64,000 bases of DNA from contig DXBX01000063.1 in NCBI GenBank assembly GCA_019116285.1, positions 17,179 through 81,178 on the forward strand, in the 5' to 3' direction. Below, piece by piece: positions 52,401 to 60,754 of this stretch. The stretch comes from Candidatus Bacteroides merdigallinarum. Lineage in GTDB: Bacteria > Bacteroidota > Bacteroidia > Bacteroidales > Bacteroidaceae. The notes below the pieces were generated by a model. The model searched no databases, was not told the DNA's origin, and worked only from the letters and a program-made list of their open reading frames with translations. Position 1 is the stretch's first letter, and every line of letters begins with the position of its first letter. A program made the translations under genes and the position numbers.

Positions 52401-53393
52401 ATGATGAATATGATGAAAAAGAAGCCATTAGTCAGCGTCATTGTGCCCAACTACAATTACGCCCGTTTCCTCCGGCAACGCATCGGCTCCATCCTGCTGC
52501 AAAGCTACACGGACTACGAACTCATCCTGCTGGACGACGCCTCGGCCGACGAGAGTCGCGACATTCTGGAATCCTACCGGGACAACCCGCATGTTTCCCA
52601 CATCGTCTACAACGACGAGAACTCGGGCAGCCCCTTCACCCAATGGCAGAAAGGGCTGGCACTGGCACGCGGCAAGTACGTCTGGATTGCGGAGAGCGAC
52701 GACTATGCAGACGCCTCCTTTCTGGCGGAAACGGTGGGTATGCTGGAGCGGCACCCGCAGGCCGTGGTCTGCTTCACCGGCAGCCGGCGCATCGACCCGC
52801 AGGGAAACACCCTCGCCCGCGACAGCGACTACTGGACGCGGAAGCCTTCCCTCTACCGGCAGGGCTACCGCGTGTTGGACGGGAATGACTACATCCTGCA
52901 CAACCTGTACTGGCGCGCCTACATCTATAATGCCAGCGGGGCCCTGTTCCGGCGGGCCGCGCTGCAGAAGGCGGACGTCTCACAATGCATCGCCATGCGC
53001 TGCAGCGGCGACTGGCTGTTCTGGGCCGAGCTGGCGAAACAGGGGCAGATCATTGAGGTCTACAAGAAGCTCAACTATTTCCGTTACCACGCCATCAGCG
53101 CCTCAACGCAGGGAGTCCGCAACGGCACAGCAATGAAAGAAGATTTCCGGGTGGTGAAGGACCTGGAGGAAGCCTTCCCGCAAATCGGGTCCTACCGGCG
53201 CACGCTGCGGCGGGGCATCTTCTACAAACGCATCCGGCGGATGGACGCTTCGCCCGCCGTGAAACAAGAGCTGTTTGACGCGCTGAACCAGACCCTGGGC
53301 GGAGGAAAGAAGGATTTCCTGCTGGAGAGGGCCAACCGCTATGTCGGCTTCCTCTGTCCCTTCCTACTGACGTATCAACGCGACCGCCTGTAA
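52401..53393 (+). CDS. Glycosyltransferase family 2
   Basis: The 330-residue cytoplasmic protein has a GT-A fold with VSVIVPNYNYARFLRQRI at the N-terminus, LILLDDASADESRDIL and the metal-binding acidic motif in WIAESDDYADASF. It transfers a sugar from a nucleotide donor, presumably to a lipid-linked glycan; donor and acceptor are not predictable. It is followed by two more glycosyltransferases (gaps of 3 bp and a 4-bp overlap) and an ABC exporter, which suggests a small surface-glycan module. Confidence 0.9.
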   Translation: MMNMMKKKPLVSVIVPNYNYARFLRQRIGSILLQSYTDYELILLDDASADESRDILESYRDNPHVSHIVYNDENSGSPFTQWQKGLALARGKYVWIAESDDYADASFLAETVGMLERHPQAVVCFTGSRRIDPQGNTLARDSDYWTRKPSLYRQGYRVLDGNDYILHNLYWRAYIYNASGALFRRAALQKADVSQCIAMRCSGDWLFWAELAKQGQIIEVYKKLNYFRYHAISASTQGVRNGTAMKEDFRVVKDLEEAFPQIGSYRRTLRRGIFYKRIRRMDASPAVKQELFDALNQTLGGGKKDFLLERANRYVGFLCPFLLTYQRDRL

Positions 53394-53396
53394 GCC

Positions 53397-54332
53397 ATGG
53401 TGAAGAAAGCCTCCCTCGCCATCATCCTGCCGGCCTATAAAGGGCGCTTCCTGTCCGAGACGCTGGACTCTGTCGCGGCGCAGACATGCCGGGACTTTGT
53501 CCTGTACATCGGCGACGATGCCAGCCCCGATGCCTTGCAGGAGATTGTCCGGCCTTATGAGTCACGACTCCCACTGGTCTACCACCGCTTCGACCGGAAT
53601 CTCGGGCGGACGGACCTGGCCGGGCATTGGGAGCGTTGTATCGCGCTCTCCGACGAGCCACTGGTCTGGCTCTTTTCCGACGATGACCTGATGCCGCCCG
53701 ACGGGGTGGCCCGCGTGCTGGAAGCCGCCCGGACACGGGGAATGAAGCGCGGGCTGTTCCGCTTCCCGCTGGAAGTCATCCACGGGGACGGGACAGTGAA
53801 GTTCCACGCTGCCCCACTGCCTTCCCGGCCCGTCCGGGGATACGACCTGCTGCTGGACAAGCTGGGCGGGCGGGTCCACTCCGCCGCCGTGGAATATGTG
53901 TTCAGCCGGGACGTTTGGCAGGACGCGGGCGGATTCGTCCACTTCCCCATGGCCTGGTGTGCGGACGATGCTACATGGGCCGCCTTTGCCGACCAGGCAG
54001 GCGGCCTGGTCTCCCTGCCCGGCCTGCCGGTGCGCTGGCGCAACGCGGAGGAAGCAAACATCAGCAACTCCACCGCCTACGACGCAGAGAAGCTGCGGGC
54101 CACCTGCCTGTTCCTGCAATGGATAGGCCAACGCTATGCAGCACACCGCGGCGAACGGGAACTGCGCCGGGCGGTCCGCCGCTACCTCACCATCATCCTG
54201 CGCCACTCTGTGCGGGGCAACTTCAGCCTGGCGCAACTGTGCCACGTGGCACGTGCCGCCGGGGAACTGGATTCGCTCGCCGGACTTTCCATCCTGTATC
54301 ATCACCTGTTTAAAATCAAAAAACTCGTATGA
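53397..54332 (+). CDS. Glycosyltransferase family 2
   Basis: The 311-residue protein has the GT-A pattern LAIILPAYKGRFLSETL, YIGDDASPDALQEIV and WLFSDDDLMPPDG. It shares its fold, but little direct sequence, with the preceding enzyme. The C-terminal about 80 residues are helical and basic, as in enzymes that touch the membrane. Its stop overlaps the next start (ATGA), so the genes are translated together. Confidence 0.9.
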   Translation: MVKKASLAIILPAYKGRFLSETLDSVAAQTCRDFVLYIGDDASPDALQEIVRPYESRLPLVYHRFDRNLGRTDLAGHWERCIALSDEPLVWLFSDDDLMPPDGVARVLEAARTRGMKRGLFRFPLEVIHGDGTVKFHAAPLPSRPVRGYDLLLDKLGGRVHSAAVEYVFSRDVWQDAGGFVHFPMAWCADDATWAAFADQAGGLVSLPGLPVRWRNAEEANISNSTAYDAEKLRATCLFLQWIGQRYAAHRGERELRRAVRRYLTIILRHSVRGNFSLAQLCHVARAAGELDSLAGLSILYHHLFKIKKLV

Positions 54333-55624
54333 AACATATTCTCCTCATAACCCCTTACGTCCCGTATCCGCTGAACAGTGGCGGAAACCAAGCATTTTAT
54401 AATATGGTGGACTACCTCCGTACGCGGATGTCCGTATCCATCCTGCTCTATCCGAGGCACGCAGGCGAAAAGCGCCATGCCGACACCCTGAAACAGCTAT
54501 GGCCGGACGTGACCTTCTACCTCTACCAGCCGAAACCGGAAGAACCGGACCGCTTCGTGCGCCACCCGCTCTACCTGAAATGGCTGCTGAAGGCACAGGC
54601 GTCCATCGGACGGAAAATACGTCGGCAACGGAAGAAAACGCGCCTCAATCCACAGACAGAGGAGATGGACCTGGTGCGGGCCAAATCCACCTTGCCCAAC
54701 TCCCTGTTCGGCGGAATAGAAAGCAGCTACGCGGACTACGTCGCCCGGGTATCGCGCCAGGGATTCGACATCGTGCAGGTGGAGTTCTACGAACTGATTT
54801 CGCTGGTCTATGTCCTGCCGGAGGATGTGCAGACCGTCTTCGTACACCACGAGCCGCGCTTTGTCCACAACGCCAATGAGATGCAACTCTTCCGGGAGGT
54901 GACGCCGATGGACCGCCTGCAGTTCGGCGTGGCCCGGGACTATGAACGGAGCGCGTTGTCGCACTACAAGCACCTCATCGCACTGACGGAGGTGGACCGC
55001 CAGGTCCTGACTGACTTCCTCGGACACGGGGAGCACATCCACGTCTCCCCGGCCATGGTCAAACGCCCGGAGCAACCGGGATCCTTCCAACCGGCGGTCC
55101 ACCACCGGCTGACCTTCGTGGGCAGCGAGGACCATTGTCCCAACCTGGATGCCGTCAACTGGTTCTGCCACGACATCATCCCGCTGCTGCGGGAGAAAGG
55201 TTTCCGCTTCACCCTCCAGGTCATCGGCAACTGGCGGAGCCAGTATGTGCACGACCTGTGCAAGGCCTGTCCGGAACTGGAGCTGACAGGCTTCGTGGAC
55301 GACCTCCACACCTTCCTGCAAGGCAGCATCGCGCTGGTGCCCATCCGCATCGGGGCGGGCATGCGCATGAAAATCATGGATGCCGTCTCGGCGGGCGTGC
55401 CCTTCGTCACCACCTCCAAGGGCGTGGAGGGCCTGGACTTCCGCGACGGCGAGGAGTGCCTGATAGCCGACACGGCGACCGGCTTTGCCGAGGCGGTTGT
55501 GCGGCTGTCCGACGACCCGGCCCTGCAGGAGTGCCTGAGCAAACAGGCGGACGGGCGTCTGCGCCAACTGTACGACCCCGACCAGGTGCTGGCCACGCGA
55601 CTATCCATCTACAACACCCTCTGA
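54329..55624 (+). CDS. Glycosyltransferase, GT4-like (GT-B fold)
   Basis: The 431-residue protein begins with ILLITPYVPYPLNSGGNQAF, the usual glycine-rich loop of GT-B enzymes that act on surface polysaccharides. The donor-binding half contains LTFVGSEDHCPNLDAVNWF, GFVDDLHTFLQGSIALVPI and GMRMKIMDAVSAGVPFVTT, the position of the conserved E-x7-E region. It probably completes the same glycan as the two GT2 enzymes. Substrates are unknown. Confidence 0.88.
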   Translation: MKHILLITPYVPYPLNSGGNQAFYNMVDYLRTRMSVSILLYPRHAGEKRHADTLKQLWPDVTFYLYQPKPEEPDRFVRHPLYLKWLLKAQASIGRKIRRQRKKTRLNPQTEEMDLVRAKSTLPNSLFGGIESSYADYVARVSRQGFDIVQVEFYELISLVYVLPEDVQTVFVHHEPRFVHNANEMQLFREVTPMDRLQFGVARDYERSALSHYKHLIALTEVDRQVLTDFLGHGEHIHVSPAMVKRPEQPGSFQPAVHHRLTFVGSEDHCPNLDAVNWFCHDIIPLLREKGFRFTLQVIGNWRSQYVHDLCKACPELELTGFVDDLHTFLQGSIALVPIRIGAGMRMKIMDAVSAGVPFVTTSKGVEGLDFRDGEECLIADTATGFAEAVVRLSDDPALQECLSKQADGRLRQLYDPDQVLATRLSIYNTL

Positions 55625-55693
55625 GAAGACAGCGAAGCAGACGTGGCCGGTCAACTTTACGCAGCCATCCGCGTCCGCGTCGTTTTTTTTTCG

Positions 55694-55701
55694 TACCTTT
55701 G
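55694..55701 (+). promoter_or_regulatory. -7 box for the ABC exporter gene
   Basis: TACCTTTG lies 25 bp before the exporter start. A run of T residues lies directly upstream, and no clear -33 element was found. It suggests that the exporter has its own promoter in addition to read-through from the glycosyltransferases. Confidence 0.55.
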
Positions 55702-55726
55702 CCGCCGTTATTTCAACAGATCACTT

Positions 55727-57565
55727 ATGCTGAAACAATTTTTCTCCCTGCTGGGCCGCTACATCCGGCCTTACCGGAAATATTTGACTTGGGCCGTCAT
55801 CCTGAACTTCGTGTCGCAGTGGCTCAACGTGTTCTCTTTCGCCGCCATCATCCCCATCCTGAACATCCTGTTCAAGATAGACAAGAAAGCCTACGAGTAC
55901 CAAGAATGGGACTGGAGCCACATCGACAAGGACGTGCTCATCAACAACGCCTCGTGGTGGATCAACAATTTCATCACCGAGCACGGTGCCTTCCTGACAC
56001 TGGTCATGCTGGGCGGACTGCTTATCTTCATGACAATGCTGAAGACGGCGGGCTACTTCGCCTCGTCGGCCGTCATGGTGCCGCTGCGCACGGGTATAGT
56101 GCGCGACATCCGTGTCGAGGTCTACAACAAAGTGCTGCGGCTGCCCCTCAGCTTCTTCTCGGAAGAGCGCAAGGGAGACATCATCGCCCGCATGAGCGCG
56201 GACGTCACGGCGGTGGAAAACTCGCTGACCAGCTCCATCGACATGCTGTTGCGCAACCCCATCGCCCTCATCATCTACTTCTCCACGCTGTTCACCATCA
56301 GCTGGCAGATGACGCTGTTCGTCATCGTCGTCCTGCCCTTCGCAGGCTGGGTGATGGGAGTGGTCAGCCGCAAGCTGAAGCGGCAGTCGTCCACCGCGCA
56401 GGCACAGTGGGGCGACATCATGTCGCAACTGGACGAAACGCTGGGCGGCCTGCGCATCATCAAGGCGTTCCTGGCCGAGGGGAAGATGTCGAAGCGCTTC
56501 ACCAAGACCAATGACGACTACCGCAAGGCCATGAACGAGATGGTCATCCGCCAAAGCTCGGCGCACCCCATGAGCGAGTTCCTGGGCACGTGTGTCATCG
56601 TCATCGTCCTGTGGTTCGGCGGCTCGCTCATCCTCAACACGGACTACGCGCCGATAGACGCCGCCACGTTCATCTTCTACATGGTCATCCTCTACAGCAT
56701 CATCAACCCCCTGAAGGAGTTCGCCAAGGCGTTCTACAACGTGCCCATGGGCCTGGCCAGCATGGACCGCATCGACATGATCCTGAAAGCGGAGAACCCC
56801 ATCAAGGAGCCCGCCGCCCCCCTGCCCCTGACAAGCTTTGAAGACAAGATAGAGTTCCGCAACGTCGGCTTCAGCTACGTCGAGGGACGACCCGTGCTGA
56901 AGCACATTGACCTCACCGTACCCAAGGGCAAGACCATCGCCCTGGTAGGACAGTCGGGATCGGGTAAGTCCACGCTGGTGGACCTCGTGCCGCGCTACCA
57001 CGACATCAGCGAAGGCCAGCTGCTCATCGACGGCAAGGATGTGAAGGACGTCTCCATCCACAGCCTGCGCGCCCTCATCGGCAACGTCAACCAGGAGGCC
57101 ATCCTCTTCAACGACACCTTCTACAACAACATCACCTTCGGCGTGGAGAACGCCACCATGGAGCAGGTCATCGAAGCGGCCAAGATTGCCAACGCCCACG
57201 ACTTCATCATGGAAACGGAGCAGGGCTACGACACGATGATAGGCGACCGCGGCGGACGCCTGTCCGGCGGACAGCGCCAGCGTGTCAGCATCGCCCGCGC
57301 CATCCTGAAGAACCCGCCCATCCTCATCCTGGACGAAGCCACCTCGGCCCTTGACACGGAGAGCGAACGCCTGGTGCAGGAAGCCCTGGAGCGCCTGATG
57401 AAGTCGCGCACCACCATCGCCATCGCCCACCGCCTGAGCACTATCCGCAACGCGGACGAAATCTACGTCATGCACGAAGGCGAAATCGTGGAACGCGGCA
57501 CGCACGAAGAGCTGATTGCACAAAACGGGTATTACAAGAGACTGAATGACATGCAGAGCCTGTAA
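55727..57565 (+). CDS. MsbA-like ABC exporter
   Basis: The 612-residue protein fuses a six-helix type IV membrane domain (about residues 15-340) to an ATPase domain with Walker A GQSGSGKST (408-416), signature LSGGQRQR (512-519), Walker B ILILDEATSALDTESE and the switch histidine in IAIAHRLSTIRNADE. Such half-transporters work as homodimers and flip lipids, lipid-linked sugars or peptides; MsbA flips lipid A. Directly behind three glycosyltransferases, a lipid-linked glycan or lipid A is the likely load. The start at 55727 fits the family; an upstream frame to 55643 runs through the promoter. Confidence 0.93.
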   Translation: MLKQFFSLLGRYIRPYRKYLTWAVILNFVSQWLNVFSFAAIIPILNILFKIDKKAYEYQEWDWSHIDKDVLINNASWWINNFITEHGAFLTLVMLGGLLIFMTMLKTAGYFASSAVMVPLRTGIVRDIRVEVYNKVLRLPLSFFSEERKGDIIARMSADVTAVENSLTSSIDMLLRNPIALIIYFSTLFTISWQMTLFVIVVLPFAGWVMGVVSRKLKRQSSTAQAQWGDIMSQLDETLGGLRIIKAFLAEGKMSKRFTKTNDDYRKAMNEMVIRQSSAHPMSEFLGTCVIVIVLWFGGSLILNTDYAPIDAATFIFYMVILYSIINPLKEFAKAFYNVPMGLASMDRIDMILKAENPIKEPAAPLPLTSFEDKIEFRNVGFSYVEGRPVLKHIDLTVPKGKTIALVGQSGSGKSTLVDLVPRYHDISEGQLLIDGKDVKDVSIHSLRALIGNVNQEAILFNDTFYNNITFGVENATMEQVIEAAKIANAHDFIMETEQGYDTMIGDRGGRLSGGQRQRVSIARAILKNPPILILDEATSALDTESERLVQEALERLMKSRTTIAIAHRLSTIRNADEIYVMHEGEIVERGTHEELIAQNGYYKRLNDMQSL

Positions 57566-57779
57566 ATAAGGACTCTGGGATAGAGACTGTGTTAAAATCA
57601 TGTTAAAACGCAGTCCTCTGCATACTTTGGCTATATCTATTTGCTAATTTTAAGGCAAGAAAAGCCGATCTTGGCCAGTGGAAAGCAGTTTAATACTGCG
57701 AGGGAGCCATTTGTCCCTCCATTTTGCACAATAGGCCTCCCGGCAAGTATTGTTAAACCTTTAAATGATATCGCAAATC
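57566..57779. other. Leader region of the six-gene exported-protein operon
   Basis: This 214-bp stretch holds no convincing gene. Near its start an imperfect hairpin forms between GAGACTGTG and CGCAGTCCTC (about 57582-57614), which may terminate the exporter transcript although no T-run follows. Another short dyad GGGAG/CTCCC-like pair (GAGGGAGC and TCCCTCC) lies near 57700-57720. I could not find a clean TAnnTTTG box, so the promoter of the operon is not assigned. Confidence 0.4.
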
Positions 57780-58256
57780 ATGAAGTCAAAGTATGCATTG
57801 ACATTATTCCTGCTGATTGCCGTGGCATTGGCAGGATTCGCAGCCGAGCCGTTACAGTATGAAATCGTAGGCGCCGGCAGCGGTACACAAGGAACTTACC
57901 TGGTTAAGGTGTACGTCGTGAGCAAGAAAAACAAGCCCGACCTGGAACTGTTGAAGAAATGCGCCGTGCATGGTGTCTTGTTCAAAGGATTCACCGTTGC
58001 CAACTCGCGGGTGACCCAAAAGCCGCTGGCAGGCAGTGCGCTGGCCGAACAACAGAACACGGATTTCTTCGAACCGTTCTTTGCCGACGGCGGTGCGTAT
58101 GCCAGCTACGTCAGCATGGTCACTGCCCAATATGACGTGGTCAAGATGAAGAAGAAGCAATACCGCATAGGTGCCACTTTCTCTGTATCCAAGGACCAAC
58201 TGCGCAAAGACCTGGAAAAGGCCGGCGTACTGAAAGGGCTCGGTGCCGGTTTCTAA
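57780..58256 (+). CDS. Small exported protein, paralogue of the next lipoprotein
   Basis: The 158-residue protein has a signal peptide (MKSKYALTLFLLIAVALAGFAA) and a compact alpha/beta domain. Segments VLFKGF (66-71), FFADGGAYASYV (100-111) and the C-terminal SVSKDQLRKDLEKAGVL match IIFKGL, FFAKDGAYADFV and a similar end in the next gene product, so the two are paralogues of about the same length. I do not recognise a named family. The pattern (strand, helix with many Lys/Ala, FKG, then FF.DGAY) resembles LPP20/FlgT-N-like domains of outer-membrane-associated proteins. First gene of a six-gene operon. Confidence 0.8.
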   Translation: MKSKYALTLFLLIAVALAGFAAEPLQYEIVGAGSGTQGTYLVKVYVVSKKNKPDLELLKKCAVHGVLFKGFTVANSRVTQKPLAGSALAEQQNTDFFEPFFADGGAYASYVSMVTAQYDVVKMKKKQYRIGATFSVSKDQLRKDLEKAGVLKGLGAGF

Positions 58257-58310
58257 GCACCCCTCCCCTCCACTTTCTTATATCATGCACAAACTAAACG
58301 AATCTCACTT

Positions 58311-58787
58311 ATGAAAAGCAAAATCTATCTGATGGCCGGCCTTATGGCCTTGGGCGGCCTCATGGGAGCCTGCAAGTCCCCCTCCACCGCCGCGTTCTAT
58401 ACTTTCGAGACGGAATGTGTGACCGATGTCGGCGACGGCAGCGTCGTGGTGCGCGCCTGGGGACAAGGCTCGTCACGTGCCGATGCCGTCGAACAGGCCA
58501 AACGCCAAGCCGTGCGCGACATCATCTTCAAGGGGTTGCAGAAAGGCAGCTGCCAATGGAAACCCCTGCTCTTCGAAGTCAACGCCGAAGAAAAACACCG
58601 GGAATACTTCAACCGCTTCTTTGCCAAGGACGGGGCCTACGCGGACTTCGTCAAGATGGATGCCACCAAATCCGGCTCTGGCGTTAAGGCGGAAAGCAAA
58701 ACCCGCGACTCTTACGGACTGGTCGTGCGGGTGCTGCGTGCCGACCTGGAACAACGGCTGATTGAAGACCAAATCCTAATCAAATAA
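58311..58787 (+). CDS. Small lipoprotein, LPP20/FlgT-like pattern
   Basis: The 158-residue protein has a lipoprotein signal with the lipidated residue at Cys21 (GGLMGAC). The mature part, VVVRAWGQGSSRADAVEQAK followed by RQAVRDIIFKGL (to residue 76), has the pattern of a strand followed by a helix with regularly spaced Ala, as in LPP20-like domains. It is clearly related to the preceding protein, and probably both assemble together, one soluble and one lipid-anchored. The +2 residue is Lys. Function is not known. Confidence 0.8.
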   Translation: MKSKIYLMAGLMALGGLMGACKSPSTAAFYTFETECVTDVGDGSVVVRAWGQGSSRADAVEQAKRQAVRDIIFKGLQKGSCQWKPLLFEVNAEEKHREYFNRFFAKDGAYADFVKMDATKSGSGVKAESKTRDSYGLVVRVLRADLEQRLIEDQILIK

Positions 58788-58812
58788 CACCCCCTAACAA
58801 AATACTATCGCT

Positions 58813-59775
58813 ATGAATGGAATGAAAAGCTTGATAGTCCTGTGCCTCCTGCTACTCTGCGGAAGCCTGAACCTGAATGCCCAAGCCAAGAAGCCCACCA
58901 TCATGGTCATCCCGGCCGATGTATGGTGTGCCAACAACGGCTACATGCAGTCCTACGAGACGCAAGGCGTGAAAACCGACGTGCCCGACTACAAAGCCGC
59001 CCTGCAAAACGACATGGACCTGGTGAACGTCATCACCAAAATCGGTGAACTGATGGCCGAACGGGGATTCCCCCTGAAGGACCTCTCCTCCACCATACGC
59101 TCCATGGAGCAATCTTCGGCCGAAAACGAAATGCTGACCAGCTCCACCTCGGGCGCCATGCTGGCCGAAACGCCTTACGAGAAAGTGGTGAACCGCGCCA
59201 AGGCAGACATCCTGGTGGAAGTGACGTGGAAAATCAACGAGACCGGACCCAGACGTTCCGTCACCTACACCCTGCGCGGACTGGATGCCTACACCAACAA
59301 GCAGGTGGCTGCCGCCACCGGCACAGGCGACCCCTCGCTGGCTGCCGAGACGCCCGTCCTGCTGGAAGAAGCCGTCCTGAACAACATGGACAACTTCACC
59401 TCGCAACTCCAAGCCCACTTTGACGACCTGATGACCAACGGCCGCGAAGTGGCGCTCGAAATCCTGGTGTTCGACAACGGTTCGGGCGTGAACCTGGAGA
59501 CCGAATTCGACGGCGAAATGCTGACCGACATCATCGACAACTGGATGTACGACAATACCCAGGAACACCGTTACAACCTGTCCGACGCCACAGAAAACCG
59601 CATGGTGCTGGAGCAAGTGCGCATTCCCCTCTACACCGATCGGGGCAGACCCATGGACACCCGCGCCTTTGCCAACAACCTGCGCCGCTTCCTGCGTGCC
59701 GAACCCTACAAGGTGACCTGCAAACTGCTGACCAAGGGCCTGGGCAAGGCCATTCTGGTCGTAGGAGAAAACTAA
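58813..59775 (+). CDS. Exported protein of unknown function, CsgG/LpoB-like pattern
   Basis: The 320-residue protein has a signal peptide (about 24 residues, ending in LNLNAQA). It begins with TIMVIPADVWCANNGY and has a repeated strand-helix plan: DMDLVNVITKIGELMAERGF, then KADILVEVTWKI, then TYTLRGLDAYTNKQVAAATG. This order, a strand, a helix that chooses an isoform, a strand reading ADILV, and a hairpin with TNKQV, is what I know from the CsgG/LpoB/TolB-N fold, where the protein resists or assembles at the outer membrane. It appears to match DUF6175-type proteins, but I cannot verify this. Alternative start at 58822. Confidence 0.75.
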   Translation: MNGMKSLIVLCLLLLCGSLNLNAQAKKPTIMVIPADVWCANNGYMQSYETQGVKTDVPDYKAALQNDMDLVNVITKIGELMAERGFPLKDLSSTIRSMEQSSAENEMLTSSTSGAMLAETPYEKVVNRAKADILVEVTWKINETGPRRSVTYTLRGLDAYTNKQVAAATGTGDPSLAAETPVLLEEAVLNNMDNFTSQLQAHFDDLMTNGREVALEILVFDNGSGVNLETEFDGEMLTDIIDNWMYDNTQEHRYNLSDATENRMVLEQVRIPLYTDRGRPMDTRAFANNLRRFLRAEPYKVTCKLLTKGLGKAILVVGEN

Positions 59776-59796
59776 CCCCTTAACAAACAGAAAGCT

Positions 59797-60729
59797 ATGA
59801 AAAGATTCCTCTTTATCAGCTTGTTGTCCTGCCTGCTGGGCGGGATAACCTATGCGCAAGACTGCGACATACATCTGATGGCCATCGAGGCCAACACGGA
59901 CGAGAAGATGCCTGAGGCTGCCGGCGAATACCTCTTCAACCGGCTATGCACGGCGGTCACCGGCGACGGCATCAGCGCCACGGGCCAGTATGCCCAGTTC
60001 TTCATCGCCGCCAAAGCACTCCCCGTGTACGAACAAGTAGTGCCGGGCGCACCAGTAAAGACCGCCATGACCCTCTCGCTCAACCTCTACATCGGCGACT
60101 ATTGGGGTGAAAAAGTGTTCGACCGCATGGCCATCGAAGTGCGCGGCGTGGGCGAAAGCCGCGAACGCGCCTACCTCAACGCGTTCCGCTCGTTGAACAA
60201 GAACAACCAACAAATAGCCGACTTCCTGCGGAAGGGCAAACAACGCATCATCGCCTACTATGACGCCGAATACAACAACATCATCCGCGAAGCACAACGC
60301 GAAAGCGCATTGCGCAACTACGAGCGCGCCCTGTTCCTGCTGGGTGCCGTGCCCGTGTGCTGCAACGGTTATGAGGCCGTGGCCGATGAACTGGTGAAGA
60401 CCTACCACGCCTATATCGACTACAACTGCGACCGCCTGCTGATGCAAGCCCGCAACGCCTGGGCCGTCAGCCCCGACCAGAAAGGAGCGGCAGAAGCGGC
60501 CCGCATCCTGAACCAGTTGGAACCCGATGCCGCCTGCTATGGCGAAGCCCTGGACCTCTACAAGGAAATCAAGGCCAAGATGAAGGACGACTGGAACTTT
60601 GAGATGCGCGAGAAATACAAAGACGAAATAGCCATCCGCAAGCAGACCATCGATGCCGCAAGGGCCGTGGGCGTGGCTTTCGGCGAAGGACAACAACCGC
60701 AAACCACCAACCTCATGTGGATGAGATAA
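59797..60729 (+). CDS. Exported protein of unknown function
   Basis: The 310-residue protein has a signal peptide (MKRFLFISLLSCLLGGITYA). The first half is alpha/beta, with YLFNRLCTAVTGDGIS and RMAIEVRGVGESRERAYLNA reminiscent of the same CsgG/LPP20-type folds as its neighbours. The second half (about 150-290) is helical with many Ala, Glu and Arg and may be TPR-like or coiled (IIREAQRESALRNYERALFL, AEAARILNQLEPDAACYGEA). It lies 21 bp after the previous gene. No catalytic motif is seen. Confidence 0.75.
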   Translation: MKRFLFISLLSCLLGGITYAQDCDIHLMAIEANTDEKMPEAAGEYLFNRLCTAVTGDGISATGQYAQFFIAAKALPVYEQVVPGAPVKTAMTLSLNLYIGDYWGEKVFDRMAIEVRGVGESRERAYLNAFRSLNKNNQQIADFLRKGKQRIIAYYDAEYNNIIREAQRESALRNYERALFLLGAVPVCCNGYEAVADELVKTYHAYIDYNCDRLLMQARNAWAVSPDQKGAAEAARILNQLEPDAACYGEALDLYKEIKAKMKDDWNFEMREKYKDEIAIRKQTIDAARAVGVAFGEGQQPQTTNLMWMR

Positions 60730-60754
60730 GCAACAAAGAAAAAGACGAATCAGT

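Noticed and set aside
57641..57862. 73-codon frame in the leader of the exported-protein operon
   Set aside because: It runs into the signal-peptide gene in another frame, and its sequence has no recognisable feature.
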